The notes under the pieces are model-generated. The model ran no database searches. It was not told where the DNA came from and saw nothing but the letters and a program-made list of their open reading frames with translations. A DNA stretch of 64,000 nt from an uncultured Alphaproteobacteria bacterium (GTDB lineage Bacteria > Pseudomonadota > Alphaproteobacteria > Caulobacterales > Parvularculaceae). The translations under genes were made by a program, and so were the position numbers. The stretch is from positions 6,064 to 70,063 of the forward strand of contig CALAZI010000160.1 in NCBI GenBank assembly GCA_937895955.1, written 5' to 3'. Of this stretch, positions 34,673 to 44,100 are shown one piece after another (the stretch's first letter is position 1; the number at the start of each line of letters is the position of its first letter).

Positions 34673-37600
34673 TTAATTCAGCTGATTCTTGAGTCTTTGA
34701 ATAACCGCCTGCACATCATTGCTAAGATGCCGCCCTTCACACGTCGAAACGAGCTGGTTCGGAAACCATTTGTCGTACCAACGTTTCTTTTCCTCCCATC
34801 GCCGCGCGTATTCTGGGTCACTCAGCATTCCAAGGTGCTCCCAAAAATAACGTTCGCCGTCCCACGTAATGGTGAAATCAGGAAGTTTGATCGTGCCATC
34901 CGGCGCCAAAAGCGGCAATTCATAAGAGAACGGAACGCCCTGCTCATGAAGCATATTAGCAATGATAATTTCTGATTTAGATCGGACCATATCGCCGCTA
35001 AGCGCCTCATGAATCTTCCCAGACTCATACCAGCTCTTGCGATTGATGAGCTCCGGCGGCGCAAATCGAAACTCGAACAGGGATGAATTTATCTGCGGCG
35101 TACGCGCGTTCTCCCGACGACGAGCGTCAAGCAAGCTCGATACATCCCGCTCGATCAGCAGCGTACAGTGCTTGCTGGCGCGCGTTATCGCTGTATACAC
35201 CAACTCCGAGGACAAACTTCGCGATCGGCTAGCCGGAATGATAACGAAAGTGTTGGCGAACTCGCTTCCTTGCGCCTTGTGAACAGAGACGGCATAGGCC
35301 AGTTCAAGATTCTCATCGACGCTTTCGCTACGATAGACCTGTTTGCCTGAATTCGTTAGCGCCGGCGTCCCCTTTCCATAACCAACCGCCAGATTGGCTT
35401 TTCTGGAAAACCTGACGGAAAAGCGTTTGAGCGTTTCACCAAATCCCGATTTCAATCTCTTTTGCACGCTCCTATCAAAGCCCATCAATTCCACTCGACC
35501 GATTTCGCCGTTGAAGATCTCGATTTCCTTCAGCGCGCGGTCATCCCAATCATATGCCCAAATCATTCTTGACCTTGGCCTATTTCTGATCTGAATGACC
35601 TTGTCGAACGCCGTGATTCCGTCCACAGCGCCAATGCGCGCTAAAACGCCTGCGGCCAATCTCTGTTGGCACGCGCTATTGATCGCTTCAACGCCGTGGA
35701 GCTCTCCTCGATGGGGTGACAGAATTTGGTATGTAGTTGGATCGTTCTCTAACGCACTCTGCCAAATCTGATAGGGTCGACGCTCATCATCGACCGCTCT
35801 ACCCATCTTGGATTCAACTGCCGAAATCAAGATTGACGAAAGCTGAGTTGGATCATCCCAATATATGACGTCAAGATCCTTGTCGATTTCCCCACCTACG
35901 TGAAGTTTTTCAATAAGCGCTTCTTGTTCGAGCGTCGTAGCGCCATCGCTTGATGCGTCATTCTCGTCGGCCAATTCAATGCGTCCCGTTCCACAGCGAA
36001 CGAACAGCGTAGATAGTCCGACAATACCCTCGCCTCGTCCTTGCGCCCTGGTTAGCAACTGCCGAAGATTTGTACGAAGCCTGCCGATCCCTTCATGTCG
36101 CTCATCAAGCCATTCCAAAATGTCGGCGAATACGCGGCCTCTTCCAATTGGCGGCAGCTGGGCCGGATCACCGACAAGCACTAATCTCCTCAATTGTTTC
36201 CAATCAATCGCGCGGAACAGCGTTGCAACCAACTCAAGGTCTAGCATCGAAGCTTCGTCGACAATGAGGGTCGCGATTTCCGCTCTTTGACCTCGCTCTT
36301 GACGAAAGGTCATGTTCGGATTCAACCACCCGTTTTTCGCTAACACTGAGTGAACGGTGGACGTCTCGACTCGATTTAGCTTGGCTACTTCGAAGGTCTC
36401 GCGCACCCGGTCAGTAGCCTTTCCGGTTGGTGCCAGAACCAAAATATTGGCACCGTCTCCCTCAGTTTTACGAATACCGCGAATAAGCGCCTCAATCACC
36501 GTCGTCTTTCCCGTGCCGGCTGGGCCCGTCACTGCCGCAAGCGGTCGCGGTAAGAGAGACGCACAGATACTAACCTGCTCGACGACCGCAGTCTCGTATT
36601 CATCTGCCGCCTTCTCTGCGAGATCACTATCGTTCTTGAAAACCCAGCTGCGCCAGTCATCCTCTAATACCGGTCGCTTGAGCTGAATGTCCGGACGACC
36701 GGCGAGATCTCGCAATGTCTTCTCAACAAATCGTTCGTCTTCAAAAACTCTTCGCAGATATATAACGCGCCCATGTTCGGTTTTTTTTTGAGCAATCGCT
36801 CCGGAAATGAATTCAGCATCGACGTCAAAATACCGGTCACTAAAGCCTGCTTGCTTCCACTCAGGAAGGTGATCCATGCGCTCCGTGATTTCTGCCAGTA
36901 AATCGGCCGCGAATCGGAAATTATGATTTGGCTCTGCGCTCAGGTGATCCACGCAAAGCCCGCGGAAGCGACGGGCGTCATTATTGTCCATCTCGCTAAG
37001 CGGAGGGCCAAGTTCTGGTGATGGAAGAACTCCACGATCAATTAGACTCCACGGGATGCGATCCCCTGCGTCGTCACCGTAATATTGCTCATTTAGTATA
37101 TAGGGGTTTTCAGCGATCATCTCCGTGGACGCCGTCAGCCCGTTTTCGCTTCTGCTTTCCGCGATAACCTTCTTGATCCGTTCAACGCCCAAATCAAATC
37201 GAACGAGAACATCGCGGAGTAGCTTTCGTACTCCATCTTCAAGTAGCGCCCAATTTCTGGCCAACTTTTTCTTTTCTGTTGCCGAAAGCATGAGTGACAG
37301 TTGGCCATCGCGGCCGGTGTCTAGAACCTCGAACGCGAGTTTATGTGCTTCGTCATGGCCTTGCGCCTCGCAAACCTCTTTCGCCGCAGCAATCAACGGC
37401 GAAGCTCCACAGGCCTCAAGAACTTGCAGCAGACCCGGATATATTCCCCGTTCTTTCCAGAGCGTCGCAATCTGTTTAGAAATCCAATTTGCTCTCGCGG
37501 CCCAATTCTCCGAAGTATCCTCTATCTCTTGCAACCAGCGGACCTTACCAAGAAACTGCTCCAACAGTCCGATGGCCTCATCATCGGTCAGGTGCTTCGA

Positions 37601-38341
37601 ACCCATTTTGCAAAGTAACGGGTTCTCCGGGTAGAGCGCCAATTTCTGCATTTTTTCCGGATCGTCTCGATAAAGATGATAAGGCAAGCGAACACCCTCG
37701 CTTGGGTACGCTGACGTTACGTTTCGCGCCCAAATGATGCCGCCTGCATATCGATCACTTATCTTTTCGTTGACATCTTCGTAGAACAGCTCGTCTCCAA
37801 CTTCGATCACACGCGAGACGCCTATCAGAACATAGCGCTGCGCTTCTTCTTCAGAAAATGGATTCGAATAGTTGGCGTAATAGAAAATGAGACTTCTACT
37901 CGCATCGCCGCGCTCGATCTCGGCAAAAAACGGTAGAGTGTTCTCGCGTCTCTGGTCGTTGTCCAAGTACCCTTTTACTTTGACGTTATCATCATACATC
38001 GCGTCGTAAGGCCATACGCAGACAGTGGCTGGCGGCAAGGCCCATTCGTGTCGAGCAGCACCGCCATAGAAGAAACTCGGCGGGTCAGATGCGGCTGGGG
38101 CGCCCTCGATGCCAAAAGCGTTGTAGCTGTAACAACACGGAGGCACATATTCGCCTTCGAGTTGTTTCCCGCCACACCCGGCATAGCACTGCTCCTTGGT
38201 GAGATCGCGGCTGCGGGCGATTGTGTCGCCAGGATAAGACTTTGCGCCTACACAATACGAATTAAGAGCAGGACTCTTACATATGGCGCCGTTCCAACCG
38301 TCGTCATGCCATGCGAGTCGTGCTGTTATATGAGTCGGCAT
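34673..38341 (-). CDS. RecD-like SF1 helicase with nuclease-like C-terminus
   Basis: A 1222-residue protein. A Cys-rich N-terminal region (DDGWNGAICKSP, then C-x3-C and CC within residues 15-72) is of unknown type. A middle helical region leads to a superfamily 1 motor: P-loop GPAGTGKT (606-613), LIVDEASMLD, LVLVGDPAQLPPIG and the late motif AYAVSVHKAQGSEF. The last 100 residues have the spacing of a PD-(D/E)xK fold: SKSEII, LPDFTI, then WEHLG. It closes the six-gene operon, 89 bases after the HNH gene. DNA unwinding plus cleavage is the likely role. Confidence 0.85.
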   Translation of the reverse strand: MPTHITARLAWHDDGWNGAICKSPALNSYCVGAKSYPGDTIARSRDLTKEQCYAGCGGKQLEGEYVPPCCYSYNAFGIEGAPAASDPPSFFYGGAARHEWALPPATVCVWPYDAMYDDNVKVKGYLDNDQRRENTLPFFAEIERGDASRSLIFYYANYSNPFSEEEAQRYVLIGVSRVIEVGDELFYEDVNEKISDRYAGGIIWARNVTSAYPSEGVRLPYHLYRDDPEKMQKLALYPENPLLCKMGSKHLTDDEAIGLLEQFLGKVRWLQEIEDTSENWAARANWISKQIATLWKERGIYPGLLQVLEACGASPLIAAAKEVCEAQGHDEAHKLAFEVLDTGRDGQLSLMLSATEKKKLARNWALLEDGVRKLLRDVLVRFDLGVERIKKVIAESRSENGLTASTEMIAENPYILNEQYYGDDAGDRIPWSLIDRGVLPSPELGPPLSEMDNNDARRFRGLCVDHLSAEPNHNFRFAADLLAEITERMDHLPEWKQAGFSDRYFDVDAEFISGAIAQKKTEHGRVIYLRRVFEDERFVEKTLRDLAGRPDIQLKRPVLEDDWRSWVFKNDSDLAEKAADEYETAVVEQVSICASLLPRPLAAVTGPAGTGKTTVIEALIRGIRKTEGDGANILVLAPTGKATDRVRETFEVAKLNRVETSTVHSVLAKNGWLNPNMTFRQERGQRAEIATLIVDEASMLDLELVATLFRAIDWKQLRRLVLVGDPAQLPPIGRGRVFADILEWLDERHEGIGRLRTNLRQLLTRAQGRGEGIVGLSTLFVRCGTGRIELADENDASSDGATTLEQEALIEKLHVGGEIDKDLDVIYWDDPTQLSSILISAVESKMGRAVDDERRPYQIWQSALENDPTTYQILSPHRGELHGVEAINSACQQRLAAGVLARIGAVDGITAFDKVIQIRNRPRSRMIWAYDWDDRALKEIEIFNGEIGRVELMGFDRSVQKRLKSGFGETLKRFSVRFSRKANLAVGYGKGTPALTNSGKQVYRSESVDENLELAYAVSVHKAQGSEFANTFVIIPASRSRSLSSELVYTAITRASKHCTLLIERDVSSLLDARRRENARTPQINSSLFEFRFAPPELINRKSWYESGKIHEALSGDMVRSKSEIIIANMLHEQGVPFSYELPLLAPDGTIKLPDFTITWDGERYFWEHLGMLSDPEYARRWEEKKRWYDKWFPNQLVSTCEGRHLSNDVQAVIQRLKNQLN

Positions 38342-38430
38342 GGCGCATTCCCCCCATTGTCCTCAAATCACGGTTCCGAAAAACATAGATTTTATCATAA
38401 TTACGAACAACAACAAAAGCACATCAACGT

Positions 38431-39192
38431 TTACTCAAATATATGTTTCCTATGCCAAGCCAATCTTTTGTGATGTTTCTGAGTAAGGCGCAAGGGCTTC
38501 ACGAACCGTAGTTCATTGCAAGCTGTTTCGCTCAGTCTGTCAGAGAATATTGGATTTCCGTCGCCTCCAAAGGAAACTAGCCCACGATCGAAAGCAGCAT
38601 CCCAAAGCGCTGACAGCAAAAGGCCATTGTGAATGTCAAGTCGTTCGGCGTCAGTCGTGCAATCTTTCCACGGAATAATATGCGATGCGCGAAGTAGCGC
38701 AAGATCACTGATGCCTGTCAGAGGACATTGCCCCTGCCAGTACTCCACGAGCCGTTCGCGAAATATGTCTTGACCGATACGCTGAACAATGAGGCGTTCA
38801 GTTTCTGTCGTAGTTGGTAGATCCCTGATCTTGGCCTTGAATTCATTTAAGGGCGCGTCAGGCAGACTCGCAGCGAGTTGATAGACACGCGGAAGCGCAG
38901 CGTAAAGCTCGCCCAAGCTTTCAAAGGAATATCGTCGTAGCCCCGGGCCTGCCATTTCGACTCCAGGTTGATCGAACTCCTCGATCACACCGGAATGGTC
39001 GATAGAAAGATACCAGATGCCGGACGGTCCGTCCGCAGCAATCCCGATTGTGCCGCGGGCCGTAGTGGAACTGAACATCGCCCACCCTGCATCCTCGCCA
39101 AGTGGTCGCCGGAAGCCGTTTTGCCAGGCAGCTTTTGCACTCTCCTCACGAACCACAAAACTCTGAGGCGCCTCAATCATTCTCGTACTCAC
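38431..39192 (-). CDS. HNH endonuclease
   Basis: A 253-residue protein with a C-terminal HNH_2 domain: C-P-L-T-G (a remnant zinc site), ASHIIPWKDC, then LDIHNGLLLSALWDAAFDRGLV, giving the H, N and second-His residues in order. The first 130 residues are of unknown fold and may bind DNA. Its start overlaps the SMC-like gene stop by four bases, so the two are made together. It is a good candidate for the cutting enzyme of the operon. Confidence 0.88.
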   Translation of the reverse strand: MSTRMIEAPQSFVVREESAKAAWQNGFRRPLGEDAGWAMFSSTTARGTIGIAADGPSGIWYLSIDHSGVIEEFDQPGVEMAGPGLRRYSFESLGELYAALPRVYQLAASLPDAPLNEFKAKIRDLPTTTETERLIVQRIGQDIFRERLVEYWQGQCPLTGISDLALLRASHIIPWKDCTTDAERLDIHNGLLLSALWDAAFDRGLVSFGGDGNPIFSDRLSETACNELRFVKPLRLTQKHHKRLAWHRKHIFE

Positions 39193-41171
39193 AGGTCACG
39201 TCTCATCAAACGGCCAGCGGCGGGAGCCCCCCTCAGAGTGAGGCGCAGCCACGGCTCGCGATTGAGATCATCTGGTGGTTTGGTGGTCGTGGTGATGATG
39301 TACTGAAAAGTGGAGCCAGCGAGCCTTTCTTCGAGAAATCTCAGAAGGCTGAAGTGTTCGTTGTAAATTGTCTGCCCCAAATCAGCCTCACGCGGGCTGT
39401 CGTGAATCAGAAAAGCAGGAAGCCGCGTTCTCCTCTCAAGGCTAAGGCAGAGGCAGGCAAGATCGAAAGCAAGCACTTTGAGCGATTGGATCGCCGCTGT
39501 CCGACGGTCGCCTCCAGCCTGAACAGTAACCTCCAACCCTTTGCCGGTCAGCTGTACAAAACCCTTGGCTTCGTTGCCGAGGAGGTAACGAATGATCGCA
39601 GAAAACTTCTGTGATACTGCTCCGATCGTCTTTGCCTGTTTATCCTCGAAACCGCGAAGTTGTTCGCGCAGCTGACGCAATTTACCTTCAAGCGAGTTGA
39701 TTGCCGACTTCGAGCCGGCCAATTCATCGACAAGTTCTTTGCAACGCCTAACGTCTTCGACATTTCGCGTTGCTGCGCGCCAACTTGTATCGCGCGCATC
39801 TGCGGCCTGCTCAAGTCGGCGAACACGCTCCTCTGCTTGCTGGGAGCTTTGCCGAGCCATTGCGATCTCCGGCTTCAATGATTCAATGTCTGTTCGTACA
39901 CTCGATATCGCTTGTACCTGGACCTCAATCTGGTGACGTTTTGCATCCCATCGTGCCTGACATTGTTCAGCATCAGGAAGCTTGTGAGACAACTTGCAGC
40001 CTTCCGCGAGCGCGGTGTCGATAGGCACCTCACAAATTGGGCAGATCGGGCTCGCTGCTGTTTGAGCCGCCGCGGACAATCCGGGAATTTCGCTCTTCAG
40101 CTGATTGAGGAGTTTTTCCTCCAGAGGCAAACTTGCTTCGAGCCCGGCCGCTTTCAGCTCAGCGTCGCGCAATTTCGCTCGCGCTGATTGAAGGGAGCGC
40201 CGCGCCTCCGATAATTCGGAACGGTCTCCGGTCGGCAGCTTGGCGGCGGTAGCGAGTTTACGGTCGGCCTCCGACTTTAGCGAGTCGAGAAGGAGCGGCA
40301 TTTCGGGCAGTGATGAGTCGATCAGCCCAAGATCATTTACGAGCCGGTCGACCCGTCGCTTTTGATCCCACTCAAGGTACGACCTCTGTTGTTTCGCATC
40401 GTCCAGCTGGTTGACCAGCGCCTGCTCATTGCGACGTGTGTTTTGCTCATCCTCTGTAAGGGCGACAAGGAACGCTCGCAAAGCCAGGAGGCGTGGCCCT
40501 TTGGCTTCGCCGCTTGCAGGCTGCGGCGCATCTGAGCCTGACGCCGGCGATCGCCAGTCAAGAATATCGTCAAACCGACATTCCTGATCACGAGACGCCC
40601 AGGCGAGCGCAATGGGCCAAGCCCGCTGCTCCGACGAAAGTCTTGCTAGTTGGGCAGTCGCACCACCGATGATTGCTTCTTCGATGGCGTCAACAAGCGG
40701 CTCGACGCCTGTCGCCGGACCGTCCATGAGAGCGACTTCATCGAGTTTGCCGTTCTGAATGGCGAAATGTTTGCGGCCAACGCCCAGCGGCCGGGCGACC
40801 GCCCAACAAACGCCGTCAAGCATAACTTCGGCCCCGACGACACCATTCAAAAACGCAGTCGAAATTGCATCCCGCTGTACTTCATCAGCGAACCGAGTCT
40901 CGCCGAGGCAGTAACGGAGCAAACGGCAAAACAGCGTCTTCCCGCCGCCATGGCCGATCACGCGCTCGCCGCCTTCCGGATCTTCGTCTCCGTCCGGCGA
41001 CCATATAATATTGAGACCGGTCCTCAATTCGACGTCGCGGATAACCTCGCCGCCCGGGGATTCCCATATTTTCAGCCGTCGGACCCAGAGCCTCGGCTCC
41101 TTGAGGTTTTCTGGAACCTCAATGCTTAGCGGCTGAGCCGGGAAGAGATCATCCTGCTGCGGCATGTGCAA
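39189..41171 (-). CDS. SMC/Rad50-like ATPase with zinc hook
   Basis: The 660-residue protein has an ATP-binding head split by a coiled coil. The N-terminal P-loop is GHGGGKT (73-79), and helical arms run from about 240 to 530 with a central C-P-I-C (377-380), the Rad50-type zinc hook. A C-terminal Walker B lies in FLIHDSPREAD. The arms are short compared with true Rad50. It overlaps the methylase by 23 bases and the HNH gene by 4. Rad50-like ATPases normally gate a nuclease, and the HNH protein is the obvious partner here. Confidence 0.85.
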   Translation of the reverse strand: MHMPQQDDLFPAQPLSIEVPENLKEPRLWVRRLKIWESPGGEVIRDVELRTGLNIIWSPDGDEDPEGGERVIGHGGGKTLFCRLLRYCLGETRFADEVQRDAISTAFLNGVVGAEVMLDGVCWAVARPLGVGRKHFAIQNGKLDEVALMDGPATGVEPLVDAIEEAIIGGATAQLARLSSEQRAWPIALAWASRDQECRFDDILDWRSPASGSDAPQPASGEAKGPRLLALRAFLVALTEDEQNTRRNEQALVNQLDDAKQQRSYLEWDQKRRVDRLVNDLGLIDSSLPEMPLLLDSLKSEADRKLATAAKLPTGDRSELSEARRSLQSARAKLRDAELKAAGLEASLPLEEKLLNQLKSEIPGLSAAAQTAASPICPICEVPIDTALAEGCKLSHKLPDAEQCQARWDAKRHQIEVQVQAISSVRTDIESLKPEIAMARQSSQQAEERVRRLEQAADARDTSWRAATRNVEDVRRCKELVDELAGSKSAINSLEGKLRQLREQLRGFEDKQAKTIGAVSQKFSAIIRYLLGNEAKGFVQLTGKGLEVTVQAGGDRRTAAIQSLKVLAFDLACLCLSLERRTRLPAFLIHDSPREADLGQTIYNEHFSLLRFLEERLAGSTFQYIITTTTKPPDDLNREPWLRLTLRGAPAAGRLMRRDL

Positions 41172-44100
41172 TCCAGTCCCGAACTTCGTCGGGCGCCGCC
41201 GCTATCGTTGTATCGATTTCAAGGTTGTCCAACGCATTGAGAACGAAACTCGCACGACCTTCCGGCCACCCCGCCGTGTCAAAGGTGTCGAGGCCTGTGC
41301 CCGGCGCCCAAGTCCCGGCAGCAAGATCCTCTATCAATCTGCCATTGCCGCGATGGTTCGTGATCGCCGTATTCCAGCCCGGCGTCGTCCGGGCAGCAAA
41401 GCCCACAACATTGCCTGAGCGCGGCTCGGCTTCCTGACCCACCAATCGTCGCCAATGCGATTGATCAACAGGCTGAAGAAGCGGCGTCAGTAGATGTGGT
41501 TCCAGCATCATCGCGGCGGCGAGACGAACAGTGCGGATCGGTGCTGGGCCGTCCAGCGATTTCAGAATGGCGGCGAGCGCTGCAGAAGGATCGTGCTGAG
41601 GTGATGGAGTCGCGCGGGCCCAGGCGGCGTCAGGAAGTTGTTCGAGTGGTATAAGCTGTTGCTTGATGGGCGTGGCGGCCACATCCGCAAGACCAAGTTC
41701 CGCGAAGGTGCCGTCTGTCTGCATTCGGTCCCAAGCTTCGAGTACGAGGCGGCGGGTTCGATATTCCCCGAATTGTTTGATTTCTTTTTCCTTCAAGACA
41801 CGGAAGGTTTCCGAAGGATAGCCCTCGCCCTTCACATCGGCCGGGTCGAGGATGTAGCGCAGCTCATTACGATCGAGCCCATAGGCACGAGCGTAAAAGG
41901 CGTCGAGTTCAGCGCGAAGGAACGCGCGGCGCTCCTCATCCCAAGCGAAGGGCGGACCATCGTAACCAAGATCGCGAGCAAATGGGGCTAGGCTCTGTGA
42001 GGTATAAGAAAGTTCCAAAACCTTGGAGACTACGAATTCCAGACGATTCTTAGAGTAGAATGATGGTGCGAGAACTGGGAACTGGGCAATAGTGTTCTTG
42101 CGAATATGAGTACCACCGACTTTCGATTGTGCTGCATAGTCCAATACAAGACTGTTTAAGTTTCCAAGCAGCGGCGCAACCATCGGAGTCGCTTCAATCG
42201 TCGGAAGCAACAGAGAAAGCGTATCATCAGTTGCCGAAAAAGGAATTATTGCCGCGATAACTGTTCGTTCATTTGTCGCATTTGTGATGTCTCTCCAACC
42301 CAAGAGCCAGTCTTTCTGCCAGCCTTTTTCGACAAGCCTCTTTAAAACCTCTGACCTTGGCACAAATCTATCAGCCTCAATAAAATCGTGACACCCTTTC
42401 CGAAACATATCCGAAGCCCCGTATCGGTGATCGAATTGGAAAATCGAGCCGCCACGGCGAACTGGCAAGAAATCCGGATTATCCTCCATTCCAACAAACT
42501 CTTCGAACATCTGCGCATCCTTTCGATTTGAAGATGTGAAGAAGTTCTGAATAACTATTGGTGCGAAAGCTGAACGTTCAAGGCTACCGTCGATTTCAAT
42601 TAGAATTTCGCTGTTTTGGTAAATCTTTGTTATTAGGTCGGCATCTTGACGGGATCTGAAGATTGGCAGCGTTCTGGTGTTTGGATTGGTTGCGGCAATT
42701 TCCTCACGCGAAAGGGTGTAGAAACGCTCTTTGTCGGCCAGCTCCTCTATGCGCAGAATGTAGGATGTGAACTCCGGTCGCTCACATTCTTCACAAAGTG
42801 TAAGCAGTGTGAACGGTGTGTCCGGATGAACTGCTGGAAATATTCGAAGCTGATTGTCGAACATGAGCGCGGAAAAAATGCGCTTTTTACGAACGATGAA
42901 GTCGAAAAAATGCCGTCTGAAGAAATCTGTCGCAATGCCGGCAGGCACAATGATGCCCGCACGACCACTTTTTTCCATTAAGCGTAGACCAAGCTCAGAA
43001 AACAAAGCGTACGTATTTATCTTTCCTTGTGCGGAAAGATCGAACCGGCCAGACATGCGTGCGAACTCGTTTTGTGCGTCGGCGGTACGTTTTGCTTGTT
43101 GGTACAGGCTAAATTCAGTCTGGGAATGAATCTCCATTTCAGAAATCGCGCGCTTTCTAGCGGCACTCTTCATTTTTGCGATTTCAGGAGCTCTCGTAGA
43201 AAAATACTCTTCATCGGAGACCTGAATGACTTCCCAAGGCGGATTGCCCAGCACCACATCGAACCCGCCGCGCTGCATGATACCCGGGAATTCCAGCGGC
43301 CAATGGAAGGCGCGGGCGTCGCGCGAGACATCCATAGCTTGCGCCAAGAGCGGCCCGAAAGGCTGAACGCTGCGCAGCCATTCCCAGACTGTACCCGAGG
43401 TGGGCAGCGTCTCCGCCCCTCGCCGCGGCAGCCCATCCTGACTGGCATGCGGGCCGCCCTTTGTTTTAGGCAGCAGAAATGCAGAGACATAGAGATCGCA
43501 CGCCACTTCCAGCGTCCACGCCGCCGCACCTACTGCTGTCAGGGCGCGAAGCTTTTCGGCTTTCGCTTCGATCTGTTTGACTGTGTTTTCCGGCATAGCG
43601 CGCAAACGCTCAAACTCACGCATGAAGTCCTGCTGGCGGTTGAAGCCGAACCCGCTAGCGACCTTTTCCCGTTCCTTGACTTCGCGCTTGTTCTTCTCGC
43701 GGTAGTATTTTGCGACGTCCTTGTCGTCATCAGTGAGCGGTTTGTAGGCCGCGTCCGGAATGCCTTCCTCCAGCACTTTAAGGTCGAAAACGCCGAGCAG
43801 CGCATCGCCGCAACGGATCTGCGCATCAAAAAATCCAAGCGGGAGGCCAGGGTCTACCGTCTCAATCCAGAGCGCAACCTTAGTCAGCTCCACCGCCATC
43901 GGGTTACGATCGACACCATAAATGCAGGAGCGCGCCACATCGCGAAGGGCATGGCGAAAGTCCTCTTGGCTTGGTGCGCCATCGGCGCGAATGCGCGCTA
44001 GTCGCGTCGCAATACGCCGGGCGGCGGCCAGCAGGAAGTGACCCGAACCACAGGCCGGATCGACGACCGAGAGTTTCAGCAGAGCGCTTTCCGGATCGCT

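Noticed and set aside
43027..44001. 324-codon plus-strand frame
   Set aside because: It is antisense to the methylase catalytic core, whose motifs are intact; it is a shadow of GC-rich coding sequence.
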